In this document: positions 9,211 through 18,789 of the stretch, piece by piece
Numbering within the stretch: position 1 is the first letter of the stretch
Layout: the number at the start of each line of letters is the position of its first letter
Assembly: GCA_002840125.1 (NCBI GenBank)
Contig: PGZF01000004.1
Location: 434,001 to 498,000 of the forward strand
DNA length: 64,000 bases
Reading direction: 5' to 3'
Origin: Gammaproteobacteria bacterium HGW-Gammaproteobacteria-15
GTDB taxonomy: Bacteria > Pseudomonadota > Gammaproteobacteria > Enterobacterales > Alteromonadaceae
Position numbers and translations under genes: made by a program
Notes under the pieces: generated by a model
Told to the model about the DNA's origin: nothing
Seen by the model: the letters and a program-made list of their open reading frames with translations, nothing else
The model's database searches: none

Positions 9211-10680
9211 ATGCTCAGGATCAAACAAGAAGCCCTTACCTTTGACGACGTGTTATTGGTACCGGCGCACTCTACTGTTCTACCTCATACAGCCGATTTA
9301 CGCACCCGACTGACTAAAAGCATCACGCTGAATATTCCTATGGTTTCTGCGTCTATGGACACAGTAACCGAAGCCCGCTTAGCCATAGCGCTGGCACAGG
9401 AAGGTGGCTTAGGTTTTATTCATAAAAACATGACCATCGAAGAGCAGGCCGCTAACGTTCGTAAAGTTAAAAAATACGAAAGCGGTGTGGTGTCAGACCC
9501 GGTAACGGTAACGCCGGATATGAGTATCCGCGAAGTGCAGGCGTTGGCCCAGCAGTGCGGCTTTTCCGGTTTTCCGGTGGTGGATGCCAGCAATAATCTA
9601 GTGGGCATGCTGACCAGCCGCGATATGAGCTTTGAAGCCAACAATAACGAAATCGTCTCCAGCCTGATGACGCCACGCGAGCGTTTGGTCACCGTGTTGG
9701 AAACGGCGCCGCGTGAAGAAGCCTTTAAAAAGATGCACCAGCACCGGATTGAAAAAGTGCTGGTAGTTGATAGCGAATTCAAATTAAAAGGCCTGATCAC
9801 CGTACGTGATTACTATAAAGCTGCCAGTAAGCCTAATGCCTGTAAAGACGAGTTAGGCCGCTTGCGCGTAGGCGCCGCCGTAGGCGTGGGCCCGGGCACC
9901 GACGAGCGTATTGCTGCGCTGGTAGAAGCCGGCGTGGATATTCTGCTGATCGATACCTCACACGGCCACTCGCAGGGCGTTATTGACCGCGTAAAACAAA
10001 CCCGTGCCCAGTACCCGGATTTACAAATTGTCGCTGGTAACGTGGCTACCGCCGCCGGCGCTAAAGCGCTGGCAGAAGCCGGTGCTAATGCGGTGAAAGT
10101 GGGCATCGGCCCGGGCTCTATTTGTACTACCCGTATTGTTACCGGTTGTGGTGTTCCGCAAATTACAGCGATCTCTGAAGCGGCGATGGGCGTGGCCGGC
10201 ACGGATGTCACCATTATTGCCGATGGCGGTATCCGTTTCTCTGGTGACATCGCCAAAGCCTTAGTGGCCGGTGCTAACCTGGTGATGGTGGGTTCTATGT
10301 TTGCCGGTACCGAAGAAGCACCGGGCGAAGTAGAACTGTACCAGGGCCGCTACTATAAATCTTACCGCGGTATGGGTTCACTGGGCGCTATGGCGCAGCG
10401 TAACGGCTCGTCAGACCGTTATTTCCAGGGCAGCAACAACGCCGAAAAACTGGTACCGGAAGGCATAGAGGGCCGTGTGGCGTACAAAGGCCCGATGGAA
10501 AACATTATTCACCAGCAAATGGGCGGCCTGCGTAGCGCCATGGGTTTAACCGGTTGTCCAACCATTGACGAGCTGCGCACCAAGCCGGAGTTTGTCCGGG
10601 TAACTTCTGCCGGTATGGGCGAGTCGCATGTGCACGATGTGCAAATTACCAAAGAAGCACCCAACTACCGCTTAGGCTAA
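9211..10680 (+). CDS. guaB: IMP dehydrogenase
   Basis: 489 residues from ATG at 9211 ([19 protein letters not shown]), matching the family length; the extra 16 codons upstream overlap the promoter and are rejected. It catalyses NAD-dependent oxidation of IMP to XMP, the first committed step of GMP synthesis. The TIM barrel is interrupted by two CBS domains (about residues 90-205). The catalytic Cys lies in [15 protein letters not shown] and the flap has [10 protein letters not shown]. It is followed 58 bp later by guaA, the next step of the pathway, with no terminator between. Confidence 0.98.
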   Translation: MLRIKQEALTFDDVLLVPAHSTVLPHTADLRTRLTKSITLNIPMVSASMDTVTEARLAIALAQEGGLGFIHKNMTIEEQAANVRKVKKYESGVVSDPVTVTPDMSIREVQALAQQCGFSGFPVVDASNNLVGMLTSRDMSFEANNNEIVSSLMTPRERLVTVLETAPREEAFKKMHQHRIEKVLVVDSEFKLKGLITVRDYYKAASKPNACKDELGRLRVGAAVGVGPGTDERIAALVEAGVDILLIDTSHGHSQGVIDRVKQTRAQYPDLQIVAGNVATAAGAKALAEAGANAVKVGIGPGSICTTRIVTGCGVPQITAISEAAMGVAGTDVTIIADGGIRFSGDIAKALVAGANLVMVGSMFAGTEEAPGEVELYQGRYYKSYRGMGSLGAMAQRNGSSDRYFQGSNNAEKLVPEGIEGRVAYKGPMENIIHQQMGGLRSAMGLTGCPTIDELRTKPEFVRVTSAGMGESHVHDVQITKEAPNYRLG

Positions 10681-10738
10681 ACTGTTTACTGTTTTATCGG
10701 CTGGCTAACCCCAGCCGCTTTACTTTTTAAAGGTCGCT

Positions 10739-12316
10739 ATGAACAAAAACATTCATCACCACCGCATCTTAATCCTCGATTTTGGTTCGCAATATACCCA
10801 GCTGATTGCCCGTCGCGTGCGCGAAATTGGCGTTTATTGTGAGCTGTGGGCCTGGGACGTTACCGAAGCACAAATTCGTGACTTTAACCCCACCGGTATT
10901 ATTTTATCCGGCGGCCCGGAAAGCGTGCACGAAGCTAACTCACCACGGGCGCCACAATATGTGTTTGAAGCCGGTGTACCTGTGCTGGGTATTTGTTACG
11001 GCATGCAAACCATGGCCGAGCAACTGGGCGGCAAGGTGCAGGGCTCGGATATGCGCGAGTTTGGTTATGCCCAGGTAGAAGTGGTAGCCGCCAACGATTT
11101 ATTCGCTAAAATTGAAGACCATGTCGGCAGCAGCGGCAATGCGCTGTTAGATGTGTGGATGAGCCACGGCGATAAAGTAGTACAGGTGCCGGACGGTTTT
11201 ATTACCTGTGCCAGCACAACCACCTGCCCGCATGCTGGTATGGTAGATGAAGCGCGCCAGTTCTACGGTGTGCAGTTCCACCCGGAAGTAACCCACACCC
11301 GCCAGGGCCAGCGTATGCTGGAGCACTTCGTGGTGGATATCTGCGGCTGCGACAAACTGTGGACACCGGCGACGATTATTGAAGATGCCATTATCCGTTT
11401 AAAGCAGCAGATTGGTAATGATCAGGTTATTTTAGGCTTGTCCGGCGGTGTTGACAGCTCAGTAGTGGCCATGTTGCTGCACCGTGCTATTGGTAAAAAC
11501 CTGACCTGCGTGTTTGTGGATAACGGCCTGCTACGCTTAAACGAAGGCAAGCAGGTCATGGATATGTTTGGCGACCATTTTGGCCTGAACATTATCAAGG
11601 TAGACGCCGAACAGCGCTTCCTGGATGCTTTAGCCGGCGAAAACGAGCCGGAAGCCAAACGCAAAATTATCGGCCGCGTCTTTGTTGAAGTGTTCGACGA
11701 ACAAGCGCAAAAGCTGGAAAATGCCAAGTGGCTGGCGCAGGGTACTATTTACCCGGATGTGATTGAATCAGCCGGCTCGGCCACCGGTAAAGCGCACGTG
11801 ATTAAATCGCACCATAACGTCGGCGGCTTACCGGCACATATGAAGATGGGCCTGGTAGAGCCACTGCGCGAGCTGTTTAAAGACGAAGTGCGCAAAGTCG
11901 GTTTAGAGCTCGGCCTGCCCTACGACATGCTGTACCGTCACCCGTTCCCGGGTCCGGGTTTAGGTGTGCGCGTACTGGGCGAGATCAAAAAAGAATACTG
12001 CGACATTCTGCGCCGTGCCGATGCCATCTTTATCGAAGAGCTGCACAAGGCTGAGCTGTACCACAAAGTAAGCCAGGCCTTTGCGGTATTCCTGCCGGTA
12101 AAATCTGTTGGCGTAATGGGCGATGCGCGTAAGTACGACTGGGTAGTATCACTGCGGGCAGTAGAAACCATCGACTTTATGACAGCACACTGGGCACACC
12201 TGCCTTACGAGCTGCTGGGTAAAGTATCTAACCGTATTATCAATGAGATCAACGGCATATCCCGCGTGGTATATGATATCAGCGGTAAACCACCAGCAAC
12301 GATTGAGTGGGAATAA
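10739..12316 (+). CDS. guaA: GMP synthase (glutamine-hydrolysing)
   Basis: 525 residues, the usual length. It converts XMP to GMP using ATP and glutamine. The N-terminal class-I glutamine amidotransferase domain has the nucleophile motif GICYGMQTM and the catalytic HPE in FHPEVTH. The ATP-pyrophosphatase domain follows with the P-loop GLSGGVDSS. The C-terminal dimerisation domain ends in PPATIEWE. It is second in the guaBA operon, which a rho-independent terminator closes just after the stop. Confidence 0.98.
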   Translation: MNKNIHHHRILILDFGSQYTQLIARRVREIGVYCELWAWDVTEAQIRDFNPTGIILSGGPESVHEANSPRAPQYVFEAGVPVLGICYGMQTMAEQLGGKVQGSDMREFGYAQVEVVAANDLFAKIEDHVGSSGNALLDVWMSHGDKVVQVPDGFITCASTTTCPHAGMVDEARQFYGVQFHPEVTHTRQGQRMLEHFVVDICGCDKLWTPATIIEDAIIRLKQQIGNDQVILGLSGGVDSSVVAMLLHRAIGKNLTCVFVDNGLLRLNEGKQVMDMFGDHFGLNIIKVDAEQRFLDALAGENEPEAKRKIIGRVFVEVFDEQAQKLENAKWLAQGTIYPDVIESAGSATGKAHVIKSHHNVGGLPAHMKMGLVEPLRELFKDEVRKVGLELGLPYDMLYRHPFPGPGLGVRVLGEIKKEYCDILRRADAIFIEELHKAELYHKVSQAFAVFLPVKSVGVMGDARKYDWVVSLRAVETIDFMTAHWAHLPYELLGKVSNRIINEINGISRVVYDISGKPPATIEWE

Positions 12317-12335
12317 CAGGTATTCAAACCTGATT

Positions 12336-12362
12336 AAAAAAAGGCGCTTCGGCGCCTTTTTT
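12336..12362 (+). terminator. Rho-independent terminator of guaBA
   Basis: Stem GGCGC/GCGCC with a TTCG tetraloop (12343-12356), flanked by an A-run before and a T-run after. The very stable loop and T-tract make it a strong terminator. It also marks the edge between the housekeeping operon and the AT-rich orphan genes. Confidence 0.9.
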
Positions 12363-12429
12363 GCTGTTATATTTTTAACTTAAGCCCGCATGCTGTACTT
12401 TCTGTGATGAAAATAATTATTGGAGGCAA

Positions 12430-13047
12430 ATGAAAAACTCCGCAGCGCTTGAAAGAATTACCAAGGCCAGAGAAGCTGAGAAAACAATCAGAAGCTCATT
12501 TATAGAAAGGGAATTTAAAACTGATCTTATCAGGAAGATTAATCATCTCGTTATAGATGACGTTCATGTAGATGAAGCAGCGCTTTCTCAGTTTGGCTGG
12601 ACATCTATTTATACCGAAGATAATGACGGATATTTAGATTCAGAAATTGATTTACTAATAAACTGGTGCAAAGAGCAATCCTTAGATCCTATATTTGTTA
12701 CATCCCCTGCCAGAATAAGAGCTGGCGAGAACAGTAAAGTGCTGGTGATGGAGCTATGTTCTCCAAGTCCTGAAATATTTATTGCAGTGCAAAGTGGAGA
12801 TTGGATGTTTGATGAACTATCTGATCTTGCACAACAACGCTTGGCTGATTGGCGGTCTGATGTCTATTTTACAGCATCGTTGGACTTTTTAATTTTGTTA
12901 GAGCATGGAGCATACGGGACAACCACAATCTGCGGTCCGAAAAGCTTCATAGAAATGATAAAAGCGGAAACTGCACATGGGTTGTACGAATGGAGTTTCG
13001 GCACAGTGCCTAAAGCGAACAAGGGTAGTGCTTTTCCTAAAGCCTGA
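12430..13047 (+). CDS. Hypothetical protein, 205 residues
   Basis: I do not recognise a family. The start is supported by a good ribosome binding site (GGAGG, 5 bp upstream of ATG). The protein is soluble and acidic in its centre, with no signal peptide or membrane segment. It opens with a charged helical region (1-45). The last third contains SDVYFTASLDFLILLEHGAY and TTTICGPKSFI. Base composition is clearly more AT-rich than guaBA, and codon use is less biased, which suggests horizontal acquisition. It is the first of three orphan genes in a row on the same strand. An immunity- or defence-like role is possible from composition and context only. Confidence 0.6.
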   Translation: MKNSAALERITKAREAEKTIRSSFIEREFKTDLIRKINHLVIDDVHVDEAALSQFGWTSIYTEDNDGYLDSEIDLLINWCKEQSLDPIFVTSPARIRAGENSKVLVMELCSPSPEIFIAVQSGDWMFDELSDLAQQRLADWRSDVYFTASLDFLILLEHGAYGTTTICGPKSFIEMIKAETAHGLYEWSFGTVPKANKGSAFPKA

Positions 13048-13121
13048 ATGTTCATGCTGATTAGTGTTGCTGCGAATTTTTAAAGATAAGCCTTTACTTA
13101 ATGAGGCTTGTGAAGGGGTTT

Positions 13122-13568
13122 ATGACCACAGTCGCTGATTTGTATATTGCGTATCAAAGTAAGTTAATTTACTCATGCTTGGAAAATTTCAATGTCATGG
13201 ACGTGATGGGAGGATATGCCGGCGGACAGTATGCCAAAGATGATAAATTATGGTGGGCAACCTCAATAGACTTTTTATATAGAAACCTAAAGTCAGGTTT
13301 AATCGAAGTTGATACCAGTCCGGGGGATTTCTGTTACGAGAGCATCGGTAATTTATGCAGGTATTACATGGATGCGGGACCAAATCAGAATGATCTTGCT
13401 GCCTACATCTACTTTTGTGCTTCTGATGTTTTGGATGGGCTGGTGTCAAAATATGCGATGAAAGATTGGCAGTATGTTAATAGCCGGGTTAATCGGGACT
13501 TTATGAGTGAGGTAGAAAAAATTTATGTTCGCTCGGATGTTGGATTTGATAGACCGCTTTTGTTTTAG
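13122..13568 (+). CDS. Hypothetical protein, 148 residues
   Basis: Family not recognised. The start at 13122 (MTTVADLYIAYQSKL) is preferred over an ATG at 13101, because AAGGGG precedes it at the right spacing and nothing comparable precedes 13101. It is a soluble acidic protein rich in Tyr, Asp and Trp, with two Cys-containing helical stretches (GDFCYESIGNLCRYYMDAG). No signal or membrane segment. It is AT-rich like its neighbours and lies 74 bp after the 205-residue orphan. Single-domain acidic proteins of this size in clusters often prove to be immunity proteins, but no partner toxin is seen here. Confidence 0.55.
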   Translation: MTTVADLYIAYQSKLIYSCLENFNVMDVMGGYAGGQYAKDDKLWWATSIDFLYRNLKSGLIEVDTSPGDFCYESIGNLCRYYMDAGPNQNDLAAYIYFCASDVLDGLVSKYAMKDWQYVNSRVNRDFMSEVEKIYVRSDVGFDRPLLF

Positions 13569-13607
13569 TGCTGCCACTTCATTGACTATTCTAAATAGGA
13601 GTCCAGA

Positions 13608-14081
13608 ATGATCTCTGGCGTTGCAGATTACGCGGATGAACTCAATTCACTATATGATGTGGTTGGTTTTGCAATTTGTGGATTATCGGATGGCTGTAAT
13701 CAAGCTACCTGCTTAGCCTATAGTTTTCTTGATGAATTGTTTGAAGATGACAATCACCCTTATATTTCGGGTGAGCCCGGTTGGTCAATTATCCGGGTTA
13801 ACTTATTAACTTTTGAAGATAAATACAGTGACTCTCCTTTTGAGGGTAAGAGTTTAGAAAGTCTATCAGCTCTAAAAAATGCAGGTGAAAAAGAAGCCTA
13901 CTGGATAGATGATTTGAACAGCAGCCAGAGAGAAACGGTAGTTAACAATCAAACTTTCTGGCTAGCTGTTAGAAATAGTCTTATTGCTTTTCGTCAGCTG
14001 TACCCTGGCAGGGAAGATGAAATTGATGAAGGTTTCAGACGTTATGCTGAATTTCTTCTTCCTGAAAACCCAAGTCCGTGA
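13608..14081 (+). CDS. Hypothetical protein, 157 residues
   Basis: Family not recognised. ATG is preceded by GGAG at a suitable distance (aataggagtccagaatg). Strongly acidic protein without signal peptide or membrane helix. It contains GFAICGLSDGCNQATCLAY near the N-terminus and a Trp/Phe-rich C-terminal half (NQTFWLAVRNSLIAFRQLYP). AT-rich, same strand as the two preceding orphans and 39 bp after the second, so the trio may be co-transcribed. The function cannot be inferred beyond the general resemblance of such clusters to accessory immunity or defence genes. Confidence 0.55.
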   Translation: MISGVADYADELNSLYDVVGFAICGLSDGCNQATCLAYSFLDELFEDDNHPYISGEPGWSIIRVNLLTFEDKYSDSPFEGKSLESLSALKNAGEKEAYWIDDLNSSQRETVVNNQTFWLAVRNSLIAFRQLYPGREDEIDEGFRRYAEFLLPENPSP

Positions 14082-14200
14082 AGATTGGCTATATTTCGCC
14101 AATAAGGTTTTCTAAAGTTAAGTAACATTACTAACTGATACTGGGTAAATCCACTACGCACTCTCTATAATCTGCTAACCAACCGCTGGTGAAAACTTTT

Positions 14201-14575
14201 ATGACTGCTTTTACTAACCAAATTGGCCAGATTGCGCTGACGGTCAGCGATGTCGATACTGCGCTGAGCTTTTATCGCGATATCTTAGGCTTGCCGTTTT
14301 TGTTTCAACCCTCACCGCAACTGGCGTTTTTACAGGCAGGCAGCACTAGGCTGATGCTCAGCACGCCGCAGGGCGCTGGTGTAGTGGGCGCTAATTCGGT
14401 AGTGTATTTCAGTGTTGCGGATATCGGTGCAACCTACGAGGCTATAGTCGCCAAAGGTGCTACGCCGGAGCGCGCGCCGCAGTTGGCGGCGAAAATGCCG
14501 GACCATGAACTGTGGCTGGGGTTTGTGCGTGACCCGGATGCGAATCTGGTGGGCCTGATGGAAGAAAAACGCTAA
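14201..14575 (+). CDS. VOC (glyoxalase/dioxygenase superfamily) protein
   Basis: 124 residues from ATG at 14201; an in-frame GTG at 14189 is a weaker alternative. It shows the paired beta-alpha-beta modules of the vicinal oxygen chelate fold: IGQIALTVSDVDTALSFYRD at the N-terminus and VVYFSVADIGATYEAIVAKG in the second half, ending GFVRDPDANLVGLMEE. The usual first metal-binding His (H-V-x-L) is replaced by Gln (QIAL), so it may not be a metalloenzyme of the classic type. The substrate is unknown. It is followed 16 bp later by an SRPBCC gene and is probably co-transcribed. Confidence 0.8.
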   Translation: MTAFTNQIGQIALTVSDVDTALSFYRDILGLPFLFQPSPQLAFLQAGSTRLMLSTPQGAGVVGANSVVYFSVADIGATYEAIVAKGATPERAPQLAAKMPDHELWLGFVRDPDANLVGLMEEKR

Positions 14576-14591
14576 CAGCGGAGAGCGGATA

Positions 14592-15041
14592 ATGCGTAAT
14601 ATAAAACAACTTCACTTCAGTATTGTGATTAATGCACCGGTGCAAACGGTGTGGCAACGGATGTTGTCTGACGTTGGTTACCGTAACTGGACCTCGGCAT
14701 TTTGCGAAGGCTCGTATTTTAAAGGCAGCTGGCAGCAGGGGGAGACCATACGGTTTTTATCGCCGTCCGGTGATGGCATGGTGGCGACTATTGCCGAACA
14801 TACACCACTGCAGTTTATCTCGATTAAACATCTGGGCTTTATTGTTAACGGCCAGGATGATTTTGATAGCGAACAGGTAACAAGCTGGGCTCCGGCGTTT
14901 GAAAACTACCGCTTTGCCAGCGTAGCCGGTGGCACTGAGGTCAGTATTGAGCAGGATATCGCGCCTGAGTATGAGCAATATATGCAGGATACCTGGCCCA
15001 AGGCACTGCAAAAATTAAAGGTGTTATGTGAGCAAAGCTAA
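14592..15041 (+). CDS. SRPBCC (START/AHSA1-like) domain protein
   Basis: 149 residues. The N-terminal pattern FSIVINAPVQTVWQRMLSD followed by a Trp-rich segment, and a long C-terminal helix (EQYMQDTWPKALQKLKVL), are typical of the helix-grip SRPBCC superfamily, which binds hydrophobic ligands. The ribosome binding site GAGCGGA lies just upstream. It pairs with the VOC gene 16 bp upstream; such small-ligand proteins are often adjacent in accessory loci. The ligand is unknown. Confidence 0.75.
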   Translation: MRNIKQLHFSIVINAPVQTVWQRMLSDVGYRNWTSAFCEGSYFKGSWQQGETIRFLSPSGDGMVATIAEHTPLQFISIKHLGFIVNGQDDFDSEQVTSWAPAFENYRFASVAGGTEVSIEQDIAPEYEQYMQDTWPKALQKLKVLCEQS

Positions 15042-15252
15042 ATGCTGAATTAGTACTGAAATAGTGTTTTAGAATCACAACTACACTGCACTTCTTCACA
15101 TCAGTGATAACAGGCAAATTTGCACAAATAATTAATAAATCACTATTCAGCTGGGTGCTAAACACTTAGTATTGGCGTGTTATTGCAGTGTATTGCCACC
15201 TGATAGTGCATAAAATTGATAATTGTTAATAGACCGATACGAGATTTGAGCT

Positions 15253-16587
15253 TTGCTATCAATATTACTTGTAGATGATGACCATGAATTCACCGAGGTT
15301 GCCTCCCACATTATAGATTTTCTGGGGCATACCGTGTCTGTCGCTGGCAGTTTAGCCGAAGCGAATGAGTGGCTTGAGCACAATAGTTTTGACCATATTC
15401 TGCTCGACTTTATGCTGCCAGACGGCAGCGGTATCCATTTGATGGATAGAGTCCAGCACCTGTTTCCTGTTCCCAAAGTCACCTTTATTACCGGACACCC
15501 GTCGGTAAAATCCATTATTGCTGAGCTGTGTGGGCCCAAAGTAGATTATTTGTTAAAGCCGATACAGCGCGAGTGTTTAGAGCGGGTGCTTAACCCGGCC
15601 AGGCAAAAAGCGAAAAAATCGTCTGCTGCTCAGTTTGAGCTGCATTTTGGTTGTCTGATTGGTGAGTCGGCGCCGATGCAAGCACTGTACACCATGATTG
15701 AGCGTGTCGCTGCATCGAAGGCTAATGTGATGTTGTTGGGCGAAAGTGGCGTGGGTAAGGAACTGGTTGCTTCAGCCATTCATCATGCCAGCAAGACTGC
15801 CGGTGCGTTAGTTGCCACAAACTGTGGCGGCTTATCGAAAGAGCTGATCAGTAGCGAGCTGTTTGGCCATGAAAAAGGCGCTTTTACCGGCGCAGTCGCG
15901 CAAAAAACCGGTGTTTTTGAGCGTGCTCAGGGCGGCACATTATTTTTAGATGAAGTAACCGAAATGCCGCTCGATATGCAACCGCACTTATTGCGGGTAT
16001 TAGAGACGAAAAAAATCGTCCGGGTAGGTGGCAGTAAAGAAATTGCTGTAGATTGCCGGGTAGTATCGGCCACTAACCGCAGCCTGGAAAATATTGCCGA
16101 AAAAAATATTCTGCGGGAAGATATTTATTTTCGCCTGGCGGTATTTCCGATTGAAATTCCGCCGCTCAGAGAGCGTGCTGCAGACATCCCGCTGTTAGCA
16201 AAAGCGTTTTTAGCCAGCTTAAATGACGAGAACGGCACAAACTACCAATTTAGCCAAGCCCAGCTGCAGCGGCTGGCCAGCTTTGATTGGCCGGGTAACG
16301 TCAGAGAGCTGCGCCATACAGTGCACCGCGCTTACATTATGAGTGATCCTGCTAAGGATGAGATTGAATTACCCGCCTCGTTTGCGTCTCCGTTTTCTGC
16401 GGTACAGAAAGAAAAATCCGGCCTGACGGCGGGCAAAACCATTGATGAAGTCGAGAGAGAGTTAATTTACCTGACATTAAAAAAAGTTGGCGGAAACAAA
16501 GCTATGGCTGCCGATATGTTGGGGGTAAGTGTGAAAACCTTGTACAACCGGTTAAGTGCCTACGGTGGCTTAGGGGAATTTAGCTAG
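15253..16587 (+). CDS. NtrC-family sigma-54-dependent response regulator
   Basis: 444 residues. The reading frame opens just after an in-frame TGA (15247-15249), so the TTG at 15253 (MLSILLVDDDHEF) is the only upstream start that preserves the receiver. The receiver has DDD (8-10), phosphoacceptor Asp52, and the conserved Lys in LLKPI. The AAA+ domain has Walker A GESGVGKE, the sigma-54 contact loop GAFTGA, Walker B TLFLDE, and the PGNVREL sensor. A Fis-type helix-turn-helix ends the protein (NKAMAADMLGVSVKTLYNRL). It should activate sigma-54 promoters when phosphorylated. It is the first gene of a five-gene signalling operon and is the only member with a DNA-binding output. Confidence 0.93.
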   Translation: MLSILLVDDDHEFTEVASHIIDFLGHTVSVAGSLAEANEWLEHNSFDHILLDFMLPDGSGIHLMDRVQHLFPVPKVTFITGHPSVKSIIAELCGPKVDYLLKPIQRECLERVLNPARQKAKKSSAAQFELHFGCLIGESAPMQALYTMIERVAASKANVMLLGESGVGKELVASAIHHASKTAGALVATNCGGLSKELISSELFGHEKGAFTGAVAQKTGVFERAQGGTLFLDEVTEMPLDMQPHLLRVLETKKIVRVGGSKEIAVDCRVVSATNRSLENIAEKNILREDIYFRLAVFPIEIPPLRERAADIPLLAKAFLASLNDENGTNYQFSQAQLQRLASFDWPGNVRELRHTVHRAYIMSDPAKDEIELPASFASPFSAVQKEKSGLTAGKTIDEVERELIYLTLKKVGGNKAMAADMLGVSVKTLYNRLSAYGGLGEFS

Positions 16588-16607
16588 TTATTAACTGGGA
16601 GAATGTA

Positions 16608-16817
16608 ATGTCTGACGCGAAAGTGGCTGAGTTAGCTAAGCAAGTACATGATATTCGCAAGCCGCTGAATCGGATCTCGATGCAGGCAGAGTTAATTAAG
16701 CTGGTACTGGAAAACAATTTGCCGCCGCAAAAAGCGATTGAAGCGGTGGATAAAATATTGCAGTCCTGCCAGGACTGCAGTCAGTTACTGGAAAACTTGT
16801 CAGATCCATCAGTGTGA
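16608..16817 (+). CDS. Stand-alone HisKA (DHp)-like mini-protein, 69 residues
   Basis: A short gene with a good ribosome binding site (GGGAG). Almost its whole length reads as a histidine-kinase dimerisation/phosphoacceptor hairpin. The H-box-like VHDIRKPLNRISMQAELI has candidate phosphoacceptor His14. A second helix ends in SQLLENLSD, the usual end of the DHp hairpin. There is no ATPase domain and no room for one. It starts 20 bp after the sigma-54 activator and ends 29 bp before the CHASE3 kinase, so it belongs to this operon. By analogy with Hpt, ChpT or Spo0B proteins it could shuttle phosphate between kinase and receivers; this is inference. It could also regulate a kinase by forming heterodimers. 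Confidence 0.7.
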   Translation: MSDAKVAELAKQVHDIRKPLNRISMQAELIKLVLENNLPPQKAIEAVDKILQSCQDCSQLLENLSDPSV

Positions 16818-16846
16818 CGCAATTACAAAGAAAAAGGGAAGCATAG

Positions 16847-18328
16847 ATGTCAGGCAATCTGTTAAACGGCCGTACCAGCTGGTTTTTACTGGGGGCGGTG
16901 ATGATGTGCCTGATTGGCTTCAATGCCTATCTGGCAATCAGTTCGATTAAAGAGTTAACCGCTACGCAAATCAGTTTGACCAACACCGGCGATAATATTG
17001 TCAAACTTGATGATTTGCATTTGTCGGTATTGGCGGCTGAGTCTGGCCAGCGGGGCTACTTGCTTACAGACAATATCATCTATCTGGAGCCTTACCAGGC
17101 GGCATTAAGCCGGGTAAAAGCGCAAATGGCTGAAGTTCAGGCTATTGAATCTGAGATACCGGAGCAGCAACTGCGCATCAATGAGATTATCCGCTTAACC
17201 GAAGCCAAAATTGCTGAGCTAACTGAAATAGTCGGGCTGGCGCAGCAAAATAAAGATGCGCTGGCGCTCAGATTACTAAAAACTAACCGCGGCAAGAATA
17301 TTTATCTGGAGTTTCGGGCATTATTTGATGTCACCCGCCAGGTAGAAAAATCTTACCGCGAAAGCTTATTTCTGCGCCTGACTAAAGGGCGGGCCGATGC
17401 CCAGCTTAACTTTATTTTATTTGGCGTACTGAGCAGTGTGCTGGTGATACTGATGCTGATCCTGTCATCTAGTAATGTAAAGAAAGAGCGAAAGTATCTG
17501 GCTGCACTGGAAAGCAAGAACGAAGAGCTGGCGCTGAAAGTGGAAGAGCGCACGCAGGAATTACGCCTGTACTCGGAAGAATTAAGCCGAAGCAACCGGG
17601 AGCTGGAGGATTTTGCCTTTGTTGCATCCCATGACTTACAGGAGCCGTTGCGAAAAATTCAGGCCTTTGGTGATCGCCTGGAGGCATCATTTAGTCAGGA
17701 ATTAGGCGAGAAAGGCCTGGACTATATGAAACGCATGCGTAACGCGGCGCAAAGAATGTCGCTTTTAATCAATGATTTATTGGATTTCTCCCGCATCAAT
17801 ACCCGCGGCCGGGATTTTGCACCCACCAATTTAACTGACGTGGTTAATGGCGCACTGGACGATGTTGAAATTGCCGTGCAGGAAAGCAATGCCCAAATCA
17901 ATATAGGTACTTTACCGGTAATACAGGCTGATAGCAGTCAGCTTAGTCAGCTGTTTCTTAATCTGTTGTCAAATTCGCTGAAGTTCCGCCTACCGGACAG
18001 AACACCGGTTATTACTATTACTGCTGCAGTGCACCAGCCTAATATTATGCAGCAGGCCATTTGCCCGGATTGGCATGTAATAACGCTGACAGATAACGGC
18101 ATTGGCTTTGCAATAGAGTATGCCGAGAAAATCTTTACGCCGTTTCAACGCCTGCACGGCCGTTCAGAATATAAAGGAACCGGCATTGGTCTGGCGGTAT
18201 GCCGACGGATTGTAGAAAGACACAGAGGGTTAATTTACGCATCGGGTGAGCCGGGGGTTGGCGCCACTTTTACATTAATTTTGCCTGCCGACGGCACACC
18301 GTTTGGCAGCAGGGGAGAAACTGAATAA
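16847..18328 (+). CDS. CHASE3-domain sensor histidine kinase
   Basis: 493 residues. TM1 (about 12-31) and TM2 (188-208) flank an extracytoplasmic all-helical CHASE3 region that contains ESGQRGYLLT, typical of that domain. A coiled coil (215-250) leads to the H-box FVASHDLQEPLRK (His262), of the type seen in bacteriophytochrome-like kinases. The ATPase domain shows NLLSNSLKFR, LTDNGIGF and GTGIGLAVCRRI. Its stop codon overlaps the start of the next gene by one base (TAATG). It is the membrane sensor of the operon; the signal is unknown. Confidence 0.93.
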   Translation: MSGNLLNGRTSWFLLGAVMMCLIGFNAYLAISSIKELTATQISLTNTGDNIVKLDDLHLSVLAAESGQRGYLLTDNIIYLEPYQAALSRVKAQMAEVQAIESEIPEQQLRINEIIRLTEAKIAELTEIVGLAQQNKDALALRLLKTNRGKNIYLEFRALFDVTRQVEKSYRESLFLRLTKGRADAQLNFILFGVLSSVLVILMLILSSSNVKKERKYLAALESKNEELALKVEERTQELRLYSEELSRSNRELEDFAFVASHDLQEPLRKIQAFGDRLEASFSQELGEKGLDYMKRMRNAAQRMSLLINDLLDFSRINTRGRDFAPTNLTDVVNGALDDVEIAVQESNAQINIGTLPVIQADSSQLSQLFLNLLSNSLKFRLPDRTPVITITAAVHQPNIMQQAICPDWHVITLTDNGIGFAIEYAEKIFTPFQRLHGRSEYKGTGIGLAVCRRIVERHRGLIYASGEPGVGATFTLILPADGTPFGSRGETE

Positions 18329-18789
18329 TGCCACTTACCAAGACACGGCCAATTACTATTTTAATGGCTGATGATGATGAAGATGATCGATTACTGACAC
18401 AGGATGCGCTGCGGGAAAGCCGGGTACTTAATTCACTGTATTGTGTTGAAGACGGCGTAGAGTTACTGGAATATCTGCGCAAAGAAGGCAAATATGCCAC
18501 CGGTGTACCCTGTCCGCGGCCCAGCCTGATATTACTGGATTTAAATATGCCACGAATGGATGGCCGTGAAGCACTGCATAATATTAAGAATGACGATAAT
18601 TTGCGTGGTATTCCTATCGTTATTCTTACCACGTCAAAACAAGAAGAAGACATGGTGCGGGGTTATAATTTAGGCGCGGCGTCGTATATCACCAAGCCAG
18701 TAAACTTTGAGGGCCTGGTAGAGCTAATGCGCACCCTGGGTAAGTATTGGGTAGAGTTTGTTGAGTTACCAGTACAAGATAATGACTAA
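18328..18789 (+). CDS. Single-domain response regulator, Rcp1-like
   Basis: 153 residues, receiver only. ADDDEDD (14-20) and phosphoacceptor Asp71 in LLDLNMPRMDGREAL, with a longer alpha4/beta5 region and the Lys in YITKPV, match the Rcp1/CheY-like regulators that accompany phytochrome-type kinases. It has no output domain, so it should act by protein contact or as a phosphate carrier. It overlaps the upstream kinase by 1 bp and the downstream hybrid kinase by 8 bp, showing tight co-translation. Confidence 0.93.
   Translation: MPLTKTRPITILMADDDEDDRLLTQDALRESRVLNSLYCVEDGVELLEYLRKEGKYATGVPCPRPSLILLDLNMPRMDGREALHNIKNDDNLRGIPIVILTTSKQEEDMVRGYNLGAASYITKPVNFEGLVELMRTLGKYWVEFVELPVQDND

Noticed and set aside
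9813..10256. Minus-strand frame of 147 codons inside guaB
   Set aside because: Ala/Pro/Ser-rich translation antisense to a certain gene, with no ribosome binding site.
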